From Bacteroidales bacterium UBA1197 (GTDB taxonomy: Bacteria; Bacteroidota; Bacteroidia; Bacteroidales; UBA932), in assembly GCA_002309995.1 (NCBI GenBank), contig DBYB01000004.1, positions 1-38,518 on the forward strand: 38,518 nt of DNA. The letters are read 5' to 3'. Below the pieces are notes generated by a model. It did no database searches, had not been told where the DNA came from, and worked only from the letters and a program-made list of their open reading frames with translations. Each line of letters starts with the position of its first letter. The stretch's first letter is position 1. Positions 1-7,299 of the stretch are shown in pieces. The position numbers and the translations under genes are program-made.

Positions 1-3
1 GTT

Positions 4-21
4 CAAGGCAGCGGTGCCTTG
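4..21 (+). terminator. Perfect 7-bp hairpin upstream of tRNA-Ile
   Basis: CAAGGCA and TGCCTTG pair around a GCGG loop and are followed by a T-rich stretch (ttatctttttcttt). It could be the terminator of a gene lying left of the window or a processing stem in the tRNA leader. The window starts too close to decide. Confidence 0.4.
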
Positions 22-47
22 TACTTATCTTTTTCTTTATTATATAC

Positions 48-121
48 AGGCTCGTAGCTCAGTTGGTTAGAGCGCCACACTGATAATGTGGAGGTCCGCG
101 GTTCAACTCCGCGCGGGCCTA
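48..121 (+). tRNA. tRNA-Ile (GAT)
   Basis: This is a full cloverleaf of 74 nt. The acceptor arm AGGCTCG pairs with CGGGCCT, with discriminator A at 121. The D arm carries AGCTCAGTTGGTTAGAGC, the anticodon loop is CTGATAA (anticodon GAT), and the T loop reads TTCAACT. CCA is not encoded. It is followed after 14 nt by tRNA-Ala, the usual pair of the 16S-23S spacer, but no 23S rRNA follows here. The 47 nt upstream show no 16S 3' end. Confidence 0.97.
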
Positions 122-135
122 CTTTTTTTCTCTAC

Positions 136-208
136 GGGGGTATAGCTCAGCTGGTAGAGCACATGCTTTGCAAGCATGGGGTCGCCGGTTCGAATCCGAC
201 TACCTCCA
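136..208 (+). tRNA. tRNA-Ala (TGC)
   Basis: This is a cloverleaf of 73 nt. The acceptor arm GGGGGTA pairs with TACCTCC, with discriminator A at 208. The anticodon stem CATGC/GCATG encloses loop TTTGCAA, giving anticodon TGC. The T arm carries GGTTCGAATCC. It is probably co-transcribed with tRNA-Ile and ended by the terminator at 216-246. Confidence 0.97.
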
Positions 209-215
209 CGTAATT

Positions 216-246
216 CCGCTTCTGAATTTATTCAGGGGCGGTTTTT
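216..246 (+). terminator. Rho-independent terminator of the tRNA pair
   Basis: An 11-bp stem, CCGCTTCTGAA paired with TTCAGGGGCGG (two G-T pairs), closes a TTTA loop and is followed by TTTTT. The distance of 8 nt from tRNA-Ala shows that this is the end of the tRNA transcript. Confidence 0.85.
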
Positions 247-258
247 GTATAGCGCGTT

Positions 259-681
259 CTAAGATAGGCGGGAGATGAATTGTTGCGGGGAGAGGAAAGT
301 TGTCAAGTCACTATGGGCTTGGGAAAGGATTCCAATGTCGTGAGTGATGAATAAATCGCAGCAGGAATTTTCTGCCAGCGCGATTTGCGCGTTGTCCTCT
401 ACGTCGTTGGAAGACGATTCAATCGCCTGACGGATATCAAAGCAATCTATCGAGCGGACGTTGATATGATTCAGAATCCAATTCATGAGTCTGTCGATTT
501 CGGATTTGGGTACACTCATCTTCCGACCTATGAAATACGCATCTATAATACTCTGAGTCGATATGAAAAGCTCTATCTTCCTTTCCCGCGCCAGTTCGAA
601 GATGGTTGCGCTCAACTGAGCGTCGGGCCTTCTTGGCTCCATCATATCCAAGACTACATTGGTGTCAAGAAATACTTTCAT
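259..681 (-). CDS. PIN-domain toxin, VapC-like
   Basis: This is a 140-residue protein with the PIN nuclease plan: FLDTNVVLD near the N terminus (Asp6), acidic residues in VEDNAQIA (Asp96) and the C-terminal CCDLFITHD (Asp109, Asp115). PIN proteins of this size are Mg-dependent ribonucleases that act as toxins in type II toxin-antitoxin pairs. I chose the ATG at 681 because the PIN fold begins there and because it overlaps the antitoxin stop codon as ATGA (678-681). A longer reading to 981 in the same frame has no homologous look and would run through the antitoxin. The RNA target cannot be told from sequence. Confidence 0.85.
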   Translation of the reverse strand: MKVFLDTNVVLDMMEPRRPDAQLSATIFELARERKIELFISTQSIIDAYFIGRKMSVPKSEIDRLMNWILNHINVRSIDCFDIRQAIESSSNDVEDNAQIALAENSCCDLFITHDIGILSQAHSDLTTFLSPQQFISRLS

Positions 682-959
682 AAGCCGTATTTTTCTACCA
701 TATAAGCCAGTTTGGGATCTGAGTCTATCTCTTCCTGAGACGGACGTGTAAACCCAGAGCATTGAATGGCCTTGATTTCGTCGGATATCTGATAGTCGGG
801 GCCTATCTTCGGATATTTCAGCTCCGTGGCCTTGTCCAGGATCTCCTCTACGTACTTGTTGAAGGAGCGGTGCTCCTGCACGGCTCTGCGCTTGACCCTT
901 GCGTAAAGCTCTTCCGGCAGGCGAATTAAGGTTTGTGTGCGGACAACTGCGGTACTCAT
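678..959 (-). CDS. Ribbon-helix-helix antitoxin of the PIN toxin
   Basis: This 93-residue protein has an N-terminal beta strand and two helices of Arc/MetJ type (RTQTLIRLPEELYARVK, then HRSFNKYVEEILDKA), a DNA-binding ribbon-helix-helix. The C-terminal half (EIKAIQCSGFTRPSQEE) would wrap the toxin. It lies upstream of the toxin with a 4-nt overlap, the standard order for an antitoxin that also represses its own operon. The ATG at 959 is preferred to the GTG at 971, because the -7 box at 979-986 would place the transcript start at about 971-975. The palindrome TGATATCA (963-970) in the leader is a candidate operator. Confidence 0.85.
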   Translation of the reverse strand: MSTAVVRTQTLIRLPEELYARVKRRAVQEHRSFNKYVEEILDKATELKYPKIGPDYQISDEIKAIQCSGFTRPSQEEIDSDPKLAYMVEKYGL

Positions 960-978
960 AAATGATATCACTTTTCCG

Positions 979-1009
979 CAAATGTAATCACTGTTTTTAT
1001 AAAAACAAA
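979..1009 (-). promoter_or_regulatory. Consensus Bacteroidota promoter of the toxin-antitoxin operon
   Basis: On the minus strand TTTG (1009-1006), exactly 19 nt, then TACATTTG (986-979) match the -33/-7 consensus fully. The palindrome TGATATCA lies just downstream at 963-970. Confidence 0.8.
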
Positions 1010-1024
1010 AAAAGGTTACCTTTG
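994..1024 (+). promoter_or_regulatory. Promoter of the exported-protein operon
   Basis: TACCTTTG (1017-1024) is a perfect -7 box. The -33 position holds TTTT (994-997), 19 nt upstream. It is divergent from, and overlaps, the toxin-antitoxin promoter, so RNA polymerase or antitoxin binding on one strand could affect the other. Confidence 0.7.
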
Positions 1025-1073
1025 TTTATTGGAAAATAATTATTTCGCTATTGCGATATCAAATAGTACAGCA

Positions 1074-1616
1074 ATGAAAAGAATCCTTCTTGTATCGGCC
1101 CTTTTGCTGGCATCTGTGGCACTCTTTGCTGCCAGGCCGCTCAAGGTTACCAAGGGAAGTCTTGATGTCTTCAAGCAGGACGTCTCGGCCTCCTGGACCA
1201 TCGATCTGTCCCAGGCAGAGTTCGTGAACAACGGCATCTTCTCAAAGGAGAAACTGGGAGACTTCAAGACCTGGTGCGGAGAGGAATACGAGGAACGCGT
1301 ACGCCTGATGAACGAAGCCTTCTTCGATGCCTTCAACATTTATTGCCCCGTAATGGAGTTGGTGAAAGAAGGCGATGCGCCCTATAAAGTAATCCTTAAG
1401 ATAGATCAATTTGAGCGCACACAGGGCAACGGACCGATTGGCTGCTGCTACATCGGCCTCTACGGCACGCTATGCGTGGTTGATGCAGCCACAGGAGGCC
1501 TCGCGCTGGAGGTGAAGATAAACTGCGTAAAGGGGGACGAAGACTACGAAGAGACGCTGCGCTTCCCCACTGCCACGTCCAATCTTTGCCGTGATTTGTT
1601 CAAACTGAAAAAGTAA
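1074..1616 (+). CDS. Exported protein of unknown function
   Basis: This 180-residue protein begins with a clear signal peptide (MKRILLVSALLLASVALFAA, cleavage near residue 20). The mature part has mixed alpha/beta character with several cysteines (FKTWCGEE, IYCPVME, GPIGCCYIG, LYGTLCVVD). I do not recognise the family. The start at 1074 is chosen because the signal peptide begins there; the 15 residues upstream in the same frame lie in the leader next to the -7 box. It is the first of three exported proteins in one operon, with 4 nt to the next gene. Confidence 0.7.
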   Translation: MKRILLVSALLLASVALFAARPLKVTKGSLDVFKQDVSASWTIDLSQAEFVNNGIFSKEKLGDFKTWCGEEYEERVRLMNEAFFDAFNIYCPVMELVKEGDAPYKVILKIDQFERTQGNGPIGCCYIGLYGTLCVVDAATGGLALEVKINCVKGDEDYEETLRFPTATSNLCRDLFKLKK

Positions 1617-1620
1617 GCAT

Positions 1621-2322
1621 ATGAAAAAGTTAGCCTTAACCATAGCCGCGCTGTTTGCGCTTGCTTCCTTTATGCCTGCCAGCGCGGGCCCCGGCTTCAA
1701 GATCAAGAGTGTCGATGAATTCGCCTTCTTCCAGCCCTGCGCCTGCATTGATAAGTATTATACAGATGGTGGTTACTACAGCCAGCCTGAGACCGACAAG
1801 GCCGCCGGGATGGTTGCCGATATCATCAATATGGAGAATTTCCCGTTCTCAGAGATGATTCCGGGCGAATATTACGGAGACGGTGCAAACGCAGACGCCC
1901 TCAAATGGGCCAGGATACTTGCAGAGACGAAGCCCAAGGATGTCAGCCGCCTGAGGATTCCCAAGTCCCTGATGAAAAAGCTGAATGAAAGCGAGGACCG
2001 CTACGGCGTGCTCATCTATACCTATGGGTATGTCACCTCGGTGGAGGCCTATGAGAAGGAAGTGCGGGACAAAGCCATCAGCCACGCAGTGGATGCTGTG
2101 GCCGAGGGACTTACTGGCATAAAGGGCCTCACGAACCCTTCAATGAACTATACCGCCAGCATTCCCTACAACAACGAGATGCTGTGCGTGGTGATAGACA
2201 AAGAGGAGCGTAGCGTGGTCTATTTCAAGAAGCAGGATGCCCCTATGTTCAACTCACATCCTACCGACTACGAAGACGTCAGCAAGATGCTGCACAAATT
2301 ACTGAAAGACTTTATCAAATAA
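1621..2322 (+). CDS. Exported protein of unknown function
   Basis: This 233-residue protein has a Sec signal peptide (MKKLALTIAALFALASFMPASA, cleavage about residue 22). The mature part begins GPGFKIKSVDEFAFF and includes short Gly/Tyr-rich and Lys-rich segments (DKYYTDGGYYSQPETDK). No membrane segment appears after the signal, so it is probably periplasmic or secreted. The family is not recognised. It starts 4 nt after the preceding gene and is followed after 15 nt by a lipoprotein gene, so the three are very likely one unit. Confidence 0.7.
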   Translation: MKKLALTIAALFALASFMPASAGPGFKIKSVDEFAFFQPCACIDKYYTDGGYYSQPETDKAAGMVADIINMENFPFSEMIPGEYYGDGANADALKWARILAETKPKDVSRLRIPKSLMKKLNESEDRYGVLIYTYGYVTSVEAYEKEVRDKAISHAVDAVAEGLTGIKGLTNPSMNYTASIPYNNEMLCVVIDKEERSVVYFKKQDAPMFNSHPTDYEDVSKMLHKLLKDFIK

Positions 2323-2337
2323 TAATCCTTTATCATC

Positions 2338-2697
2338 ATGAAAAGAATCATTGCACTTGCAGCTGTCGTTATCGCTGCTCTGGCCCTTGTCTGTACGGCT
2401 GTATCCTGCCAGAAAGAGGGTAGCGGAAATGGCGTTTACGGAGTTTCAACCAAGGGCGAAGCCTCTACGGAGCTGCTGAGCCTTGCAGACGAAATGCACC
2501 ACGCCGTACAATCTGCCGTCGGGACCGTTACTTCCAGGAGTAAAAGCAATGACTCCAAGGCCGTTAAGGCAGCGCAGGCGGTTCTGGACTCAAAGTCCAC
2601 CAAGCCCTCCGGCACCGTTATCCTGTACTTTGCACCCAGCTCCAAGCTTGGGGAACCCGATGCAGAAAAAGTGACCATCAAGAGCTGGACGTTCTGA
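2338..2697 (+). CDS. Small lipoprotein of unknown function
   Basis: This 119-residue protein has a lipoprotein signal peptide ending in VCTAVSC (Cys24 as lipidation site) followed by QKEGSGN. The mature chain is short and Ser/Lys-rich (VTSRSKSNDSKAVKAAQ). No family is recognised. It is the last gene of the three-gene operon and is followed directly by a strong bidirectional terminator. Confidence 0.7.
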   Translation: MKRIIALAAVVIAALALVCTAVSCQKEGSGNGVYGVSTKGEASTELLSLADEMHHAVQSAVGTVTSRSKSNDSKAVKAAQAVLDSKSTKPSGTVILYFAPSSKLGEPDAEKVTIKSWTF

Positions 2698-2720
2698 ATT
2701 AACGAACAGGCTACATTAAT

Positions 2721-2756
2721 AAAACGGGATCTTGTGAATTCAAGACCCCGTTTTCT
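2721..2756 (+). terminator. Shared bidirectional terminator
   Basis: AAAACGGG and CCCGTTTT form the outer stem and TCTTG/CAAGA the inner stem around TGAATT. A-tract on one side and T-tract on the other mean it can end both the plus-strand operon and the convergent flippase gene, whose stop codon is at 2756. Confidence 0.85.
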
Positions 2757-4228
2757 TATGCTCTCCGGCGATTTCGGAGAGTGCGGAATATGGCGTAGGA
2801 ATAGACGAGAAGGAGTATGGTTCCTATGGTCATCTGGAGCCAGGAAGGCCAGCCGAGGCCGAGCCAGGCAGGCAGGGAGACGGCGGCGAAGATGAAGGCG
2901 GCCAGAAGGACAAATAAACAGATACCCTTTATATCATACGGTATGGGGTAGCGCTTGCGGCCGATGAAGAAGCTCAGCAGCATGGCGGTGCCGTAGCCGG
3001 CGAACCCGCCCCAGGCGCAGGCCCAGTAGCCTATGCGGGGCACGAAGATAACGTTAACGGCTATCATCACGGCCGCACCGATGGCGCTCATAACGGCGCC
3101 CCACCAGGTCTGGTCGGACAACTTGTACCAGAACGACAGATTGAAATACACCCCCATAAACACCTCGGCCATCATCACCACGGGCACCACGCCCAGGCCT
3201 ACCCAGTAGCCGGGCTGGATAAAGTGCCGCAGTATCGGCATATACACTATCACAGCCAAATAAGCCAGCAGTGTGAAGATTATGAAGTACTTCATACCGT
3301 CTGCGAGCGTGTCGGGGCTGTCTTTGCTGCGGCTGGAGTTGAACACTATGGGCTCGTACGCGTAGCGGAACGCCTGCGTGAGCAGGGCGATTATCATCGC
3401 TATCTTGACGCAGGCTCCGTAGATGCCGAGCTGCACCATCCCCTCCTCCCCCGGCATCAGGCGCGGGAAGAGTATTTTGTCTGCCACCTGGTTAAGGATG
3501 CCCACGAGGCTCAGAAGCAAGAGAGGCCAGGTGTAGCGGAGCATCCGGCGGGCCAAGGCGCCGTCGAAGCGCACCCCGAGACCGCGCAGCTCGGGAATGA
3601 AGCCGAGCGTCACGAGCGCCGTGCACACAAGGTTGGCAAAGAAAATCAGGCCGACTCCCCCGTTGAAGCGCATATACAAGGACTCCAGCTCCGGATGCGA
3701 ACCGAACATAGCCGGAAGCACCAGGAATATGAAGAGGTTGAGCAGGATGTTCGGGATGATGAAGGCGAACTTCAGAAGCATAAACTTCACCGGCCGCCCG
3801 TCGAGCCGCAGTTTGGAGAACATAATGGCCTGGAACGCATCCAGGGCCACTATTATCGCCATACAGCCAACGTACTCCGGATGTGCGGCATAGCCCATCG
3901 CGCCGGAAATGGGCCCGATGAACAGCAACACCATCGCCACGAATAACAGCGCCACCGCTCCAACCATCTTCAGGGAGGTGCCGTAAACCTTGCGGGCGTC
4001 CTCCCCTTCCCTGGTGGAGAAGCGGAACATTGTGGTCTCCATACCGAAGGTCAGCAGGGCCATAAGCAATGCGGTGTAGGCATACAGGTTGGTAACTATG
4101 CCGTAGCCGCCGCTCTCTGCTGATATCTTGTAGGTATACAGAGGCACCAGCAGGTAGTTAAGGAACCTACCGACTATGCTGCTCAGTCCGTAGATGGCTG
4201 TGTCCTTGACCAGCGACTTTAGATTCAT
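2756..4228 (-). CDS. MOP-family polysaccharide/lipid-linked glycan flippase
   Basis: This 490-residue integral membrane protein has about 12-14 hydrophobic segments. Its N terminus (KDTAIYGLSSIVGRFLNYLL, then VPLYT) is the hallmark of the oligosaccharide flippase (Wzx/PST) branch of the MOP exporter superfamily. These proteins move undecaprenyl-linked glycans across the inner membrane. It overlaps the start-proximal GH13 gene by ATGA (4225-4228), so it is translated in the same operon as two glycoside hydrolases. No glycosyltransferases are nearby, so the substrate is unknown. It ends at the shared terminator. Confidence 0.85.
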   Translation of the reverse strand: MNLKSLVKDTAIYGLSSIVGRFLNYLLVPLYTYKISAESGGYGIVTNLYAYTALLMALLTFGMETTMFRFSTREGEDARKVYGTSLKMVGAVALLFVAMVLLFIGPISGAMGYAAHPEYVGCMAIIVALDAFQAIMFSKLRLDGRPVKFMLLKFAFIIPNILLNLFIFLVLPAMFGSHPELESLYMRFNGGVGLIFFANLVCTALVTLGFIPELRGLGVRFDGALARRMLRYTWPLLLLSLVGILNQVADKILFPRLMPGEEGMVQLGIYGACVKIAMIIALLTQAFRYAYEPIVFNSSRSKDSPDTLADGMKYFIIFTLLAYLAVIVYMPILRHFIQPGYWVGLGVVPVVMMAEVFMGVYFNLSFWYKLSDQTWWGAVMSAIGAAVMIAVNVIFVPRIGYWACAWGGFAGYGTAMLLSFFIGRKRYPIPYDIKGICLFVLLAAFIFAAVSLPAWLGLGWPSWLQMTIGTILLLVYSYAIFRTLRNRRRA

Positions 4229-5490
4229 TCGACTGTTATATCATATCCCCAGGGCCCGAGGACGCGATGGTCAGACAGGGCGATGGGCCAGCGGCTCAGG
4301 TTCACGCGAACCCTGACGCTATTGCCCTTCACGCTGCGGCGGAAGGCGAAGATCTGCTCGGGCTCGCCCTCGATTATCTCGAGCTTGCCACCCTTCTCGC
4401 CTGCCGCGAGAGCCGGATTCTTGTGCTTGAGCTCAATCATACTCTTCCAGAACTTAGTGAGCTCGCCGTTGGCGGTCCAGTCCTCGATGGGGTCCTTCTC
4501 GAAGAAGGCCAGACGGCGCTTGAGGCCAATCTCCTGGCCGGTGTAGATGAGCGGCTGGCTGTTGGGCAGGGTGAAGCACAGAACGGCCATCACAGTGGCG
4601 GCATAGCCCATCCTCTCGAACTCGGTGCCGGACCAGGAATTCTCATCGTGGTTGGAGGTGAAAGTCATACGGAAGGCGCTCTCCGGATAATTGGCGGCAT
4701 CCTTTTCCAGATACGCCTTGAGGTCGGATATGCTCTTGCGGCCCATTGCCAGGTCGTTCAGGAGATGATGCAGCTCCCAGGCATACGTAGCGTCGAATGC
4801 CACGGCAGGGTCGGCCAGTTCCGGCTTCTCAGCCTCGGCAAGGAAGTAAGCGTTCGGATAGTCCTTCTTGAGACCAGGCAGCACGCCGAGCCAGAATTCG
4901 GCAGGCATCTCGCCGGCGGCGTCGCATCTGAAACCATCTACGCCCTTATCGAGCCAGAAGCGCATACACTCCTCCTGGGCTTCCCAGACCTCCTTGCAGT
5001 CGTAGTTGAGGCTGCGGGTGTCGGTCCAGTCGTACTCCCAGGTGGCGTTGCCCAGGGAGTCGCGCTCGTAGAAATCGGCCGGCTTGGTGGTCATCCAAAT
5101 ATGGTCGGGGGCGGTCTGGTTGGCCACCCAGTCGAGTATAACCTTGAAACCCTTCCTGTGTGCGGCCCTCAACAGGTGCTCGAAGTCCTTCATCGTGCCG
5201 AATTCAGGGTTCACCTCGCAATAATCGGAGATGGCATAGTAGGAACCGAGGGTGCCCTTGCGGCCCTCCTCCCCTATCTTGTACATCGGCATAAGCCAGA
5301 GTACGTCCACTCCGAGCTCCTTCAGGCGGGGCAGCTGGGCCTCGACACCCTTGAAAGTACCCTCGGGGGAATACTGGCGTATGTTTACTTCATAAATCAC
5401 GCTGTCGTAGGTCCAGGCGGGATGCAGGCCTTCGTTCTTGCAGCCAGCAAGGCAAAGCAGCACTATGGCACCAAATAAAATCTTCTTCAT
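4225..5490 (-). CDS. Alpha-amylase family (GH13) lipoprotein
   Basis: This 421-residue protein has a lipobox LAGC (Cys17), so it is membrane-anchored. The GH13 barrel motifs are complete: VILDWVANQTAPDH (region I), GFRCDAA with nucleophile Asp190 (region II), YFLAEAE with acid/base Glu219 (region III) and TSNHDEN with Asp282 (region IV). GH13 enzymes act on alpha-glucans or related alpha-glucosides. The chain is shorter than many secreted amylases and shows no carbohydrate-binding module. It lies 33 nt downstream of the GH20 gene and overlaps the flippase gene by 4 nt. The exact substrate is not readable. Confidence 0.9.
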   Translation of the reverse strand: MKKILFGAIVLLCLAGCKNEGLHPAWTYDSVIYEVNIRQYSPEGTFKGVEAQLPRLKELGVDVLWLMPMYKIGEEGRKGTLGSYYAISDYCEVNPEFGTMKDFEHLLRAAHRKGFKVILDWVANQTAPDHIWMTTKPADFYERDSLGNATWEYDWTDTRSLNYDCKEVWEAQEECMRFWLDKGVDGFRCDAAGEMPAEFWLGVLPGLKKDYPNAYFLAEAEKPELADPAVAFDATYAWELHHLLNDLAMGRKSISDLKAYLEKDAANYPESAFRMTFTSNHDENSWSGTEFERMGYAATVMAVLCFTLPNSQPLIYTGQEIGLKRRLAFFEKDPIEDWTANGELTKFWKSMIELKHKNPALAAGEKGGKLEIIEGEPEQIFAFRRSVKGNSVRVRVNLSRWPIALSDHRVLGPWGYDITVE

Positions 5491-5523
5491 ATCTCTTTCG
5501 TTGTTTATTATACTCTGTGAACG

Positions 5524-7200
5524 CTACCGAATTTCGTCGGGAGTGCGGTAATTGTATCCAAGTATTTCAAGAATAGGCAGTTCGTGCTGCTGCAGGTCTT
5601 TAATGAAACGCTCATAATCCTTGTTCTCGGGCTTGCACCACTGCACCTCGGAGAGTGCCATCAGACGGGGCAGAAGCATATACTCCAGGTACTCGTTGGT
5701 GCCGATGAATTCGGTCCAGAGATTGCCCTGCACGCCGAGGATATGGTGACGGTCGCCCTCGGGGATATCGGTATAAGGCTCATAGCCATACAGTTTCGGC
5801 ATTGTTACTGCCCTCTCCGGCTTGGTGGTGATGCAGAACGGCTCCGACTCCAGGTCCGTTGACTGGCAATGGTCCAGATAGCAGTAGATGTTCGGGGACA
5901 TTATCACGTCGTAGCCCATACTTGCGGCCTTGATGCCGCCCTTGGTGCCGCGCCAGCTCATTACGGTAGCGCCCTCGGCAAGCTCGCCCTCGAGTATCTC
6001 ATCCCAGCCGATAATCTTCTTGCCCTTGGTGGCCAGGAACTTCTGCATACGGGCCACCACGTAGTTCTGCAGGCGTGCCTCGGCGGAAGCGTTCTCGTCG
6101 CTCACCAGCCCGAGTTCCTTGATCTTCGCCTGGCAGTCGGGGTCGGTCTTCCACTCGTCGCGCGGGCACTCATCGCCGCCGATGTTGAAATACTCGCCCG
6201 GGAAGAGATCGGCAACCTCGTCGCAGACGTCTTCCAGGAACTTCATCGTCTCTTCCTTGCCGACGTTCAGCACCTGCTTGCTAACGCCCCAGTAGGTCAG
6301 CACCTGGTAGGGCTGCGGCTGGCTGCCTGCGCAACCGAGCTCGGGGTAGGACGCCAGCGCCGCCACCATATGTCCGGGCATATCGACCTCGGGGATGATG
6401 GTGATGCCGCGTGCCTGCGCGTAGGCCACGATGTCGCGTATCTGCTCCTTGGTGTAGTAGCCGCCGTGGCGTATGCCGTCGTTGCTGCCCCACTCGCGCC
6501 TGATCATCGTGCCGTTGCGGAAAGCTCCGACCTCGGTGAGTTTGGGATATTTTTCGATTTCTATGCGCCATCCCTGGTCCTCGGTGAGATGCCAGTGGAA
6601 ACGGTTGAGCTTGAAGAGGGACATCACGTCCAGCACCTTCTTCACCTCATCTACGCTGAAGAAATGGCGGCAGCAGTCGAGCAGGACGCCCCTGTAGCCG
6701 AAGCGGGGCGCGTCTTCTATCTCGCAGCACGGGATGCGCCAGTTGGCTCCGTGGGCTGCCTCCTTGCCGTAAATCTCCTTGGGGAGCATCTGACGGATGG
6801 TCTGCAGCGCATAGAAGAATCCGTTGTAGTCCGACGCACGCACGACGGTCGCCTTGGGGCCTACGCTGATCTTGTAGCCCTCGGACACGACGGAGTTGTC
6901 CTGAATGAAATAGAGGCCCTTGAGATTGCCCTTCTCGACCACGCGGGGCAGGCCGACGGGGCTGGCGACCTCGGTAAGCTTGCCGCTTACGAGGGTGAGG
7001 CGGTCGGCAAGCTGCCTGATGGCCTTGAGCGCCTGATGGTCTATTGACGGGTCGCAGTTGACCACCACGCCCTTCATATTGAACGTGCCCTTGGTCATTT
7101 CCAGCTTGGCGGGAGCGGGAACGATGGACGGAACCGTGGGCTTTGCGCCCCAGGCACATATGGAGCCCAGCAGGGCGACAATCAAGAGGAATCTTTTCAT
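5524..7200 (-). CDS. Beta-N-acetylhexosaminidase (GH20)
   Basis: This 558-residue protein has a signal peptide (MKRFLLIVALLGSICAWGA). An N-terminal GH20b domain (about 20-160) precedes the GH20 barrel. The barrel carries FHWHLTEDQGWRIEI (about 201-215), PEVDMPGH (about 270-277) and the catalytic pair in NIGGDECP (Asp343, Glu344), as in substrate-assisted hexosaminidases. It would remove terminal GlcNAc or GalNAc from glycans such as mucin O-glycans, N-glycans or chitin fragments. The start at 7200 is chosen because the signal peptide begins there and a -7 box lies at 7221-7228. It is the first gene of the GH20-GH13-flippase operon. Confidence 0.93.
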   Translation of the reverse strand: MKRFLLIVALLGSICAWGAKPTVPSIVPAPAKLEMTKGTFNMKGVVVNCDPSIDHQALKAIRQLADRLTLVSGKLTEVASPVGLPRVVEKGNLKGLYFIQDNSVVSEGYKISVGPKATVVRASDYNGFFYALQTIRQMLPKEIYGKEAAHGANWRIPCCEIEDAPRFGYRGVLLDCCRHFFSVDEVKKVLDVMSLFKLNRFHWHLTEDQGWRIEIEKYPKLTEVGAFRNGTMIRREWGSNDGIRHGGYYTKEQIRDIVAYAQARGITIIPEVDMPGHMVAALASYPELGCAGSQPQPYQVLTYWGVSKQVLNVGKEETMKFLEDVCDEVADLFPGEYFNIGGDECPRDEWKTDPDCQAKIKELGLVSDENASAEARLQNYVVARMQKFLATKGKKIIGWDEILEGELAEGATVMSWRGTKGGIKAASMGYDVIMSPNIYCYLDHCQSTDLESEPFCITTKPERAVTMPKLYGYEPYTDIPEGDRHHILGVQGNLWTEFIGTNEYLEYMLLPRLMALSEVQWCKPENKDYERFIKDLQQHELPILEILGYNYRTPDEIR

Positions 7201-7220
7201 ATCTGTCGTATGTATTCTCA

Positions 7221-7251
7221 CAAATATAATAAATAATAATCACTAACGAAA
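7221..7251 (-). promoter_or_regulatory. Promoter of the GH20 operon
   Basis: On the minus strand TTTC (7251-7248), 19 nt, then TATATTTG (7228-7221) match the -33/-7 consensus with one change. It begins inside the T-tract of the preceding terminator. Confidence 0.7.
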
Positions 7252-7280
7252 AATGGCCCGGTAAAAAAGACCGGGCCATT
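7252..7280 (-). terminator. Terminator of the cytochrome b gene
   Basis: AATGGCCCGG (7252-7261) and CCGGGCCATT (7271-7280) form a perfect 10-bp stem. On the minus strand it is followed by TTTTTCG. It separates the cytochrome b gene from the GH20 operon. Confidence 0.85.
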
Positions 7281-7299
7281 ATACTTAAAGCGCTGAAAA

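Noticed and set aside
4267..5478. 403-codon open frame antisense to the GH13 gene
   Set aside because: Same cause as other antisense shadows: the sense frame has all catalytic motifs and the antisense frame has none.
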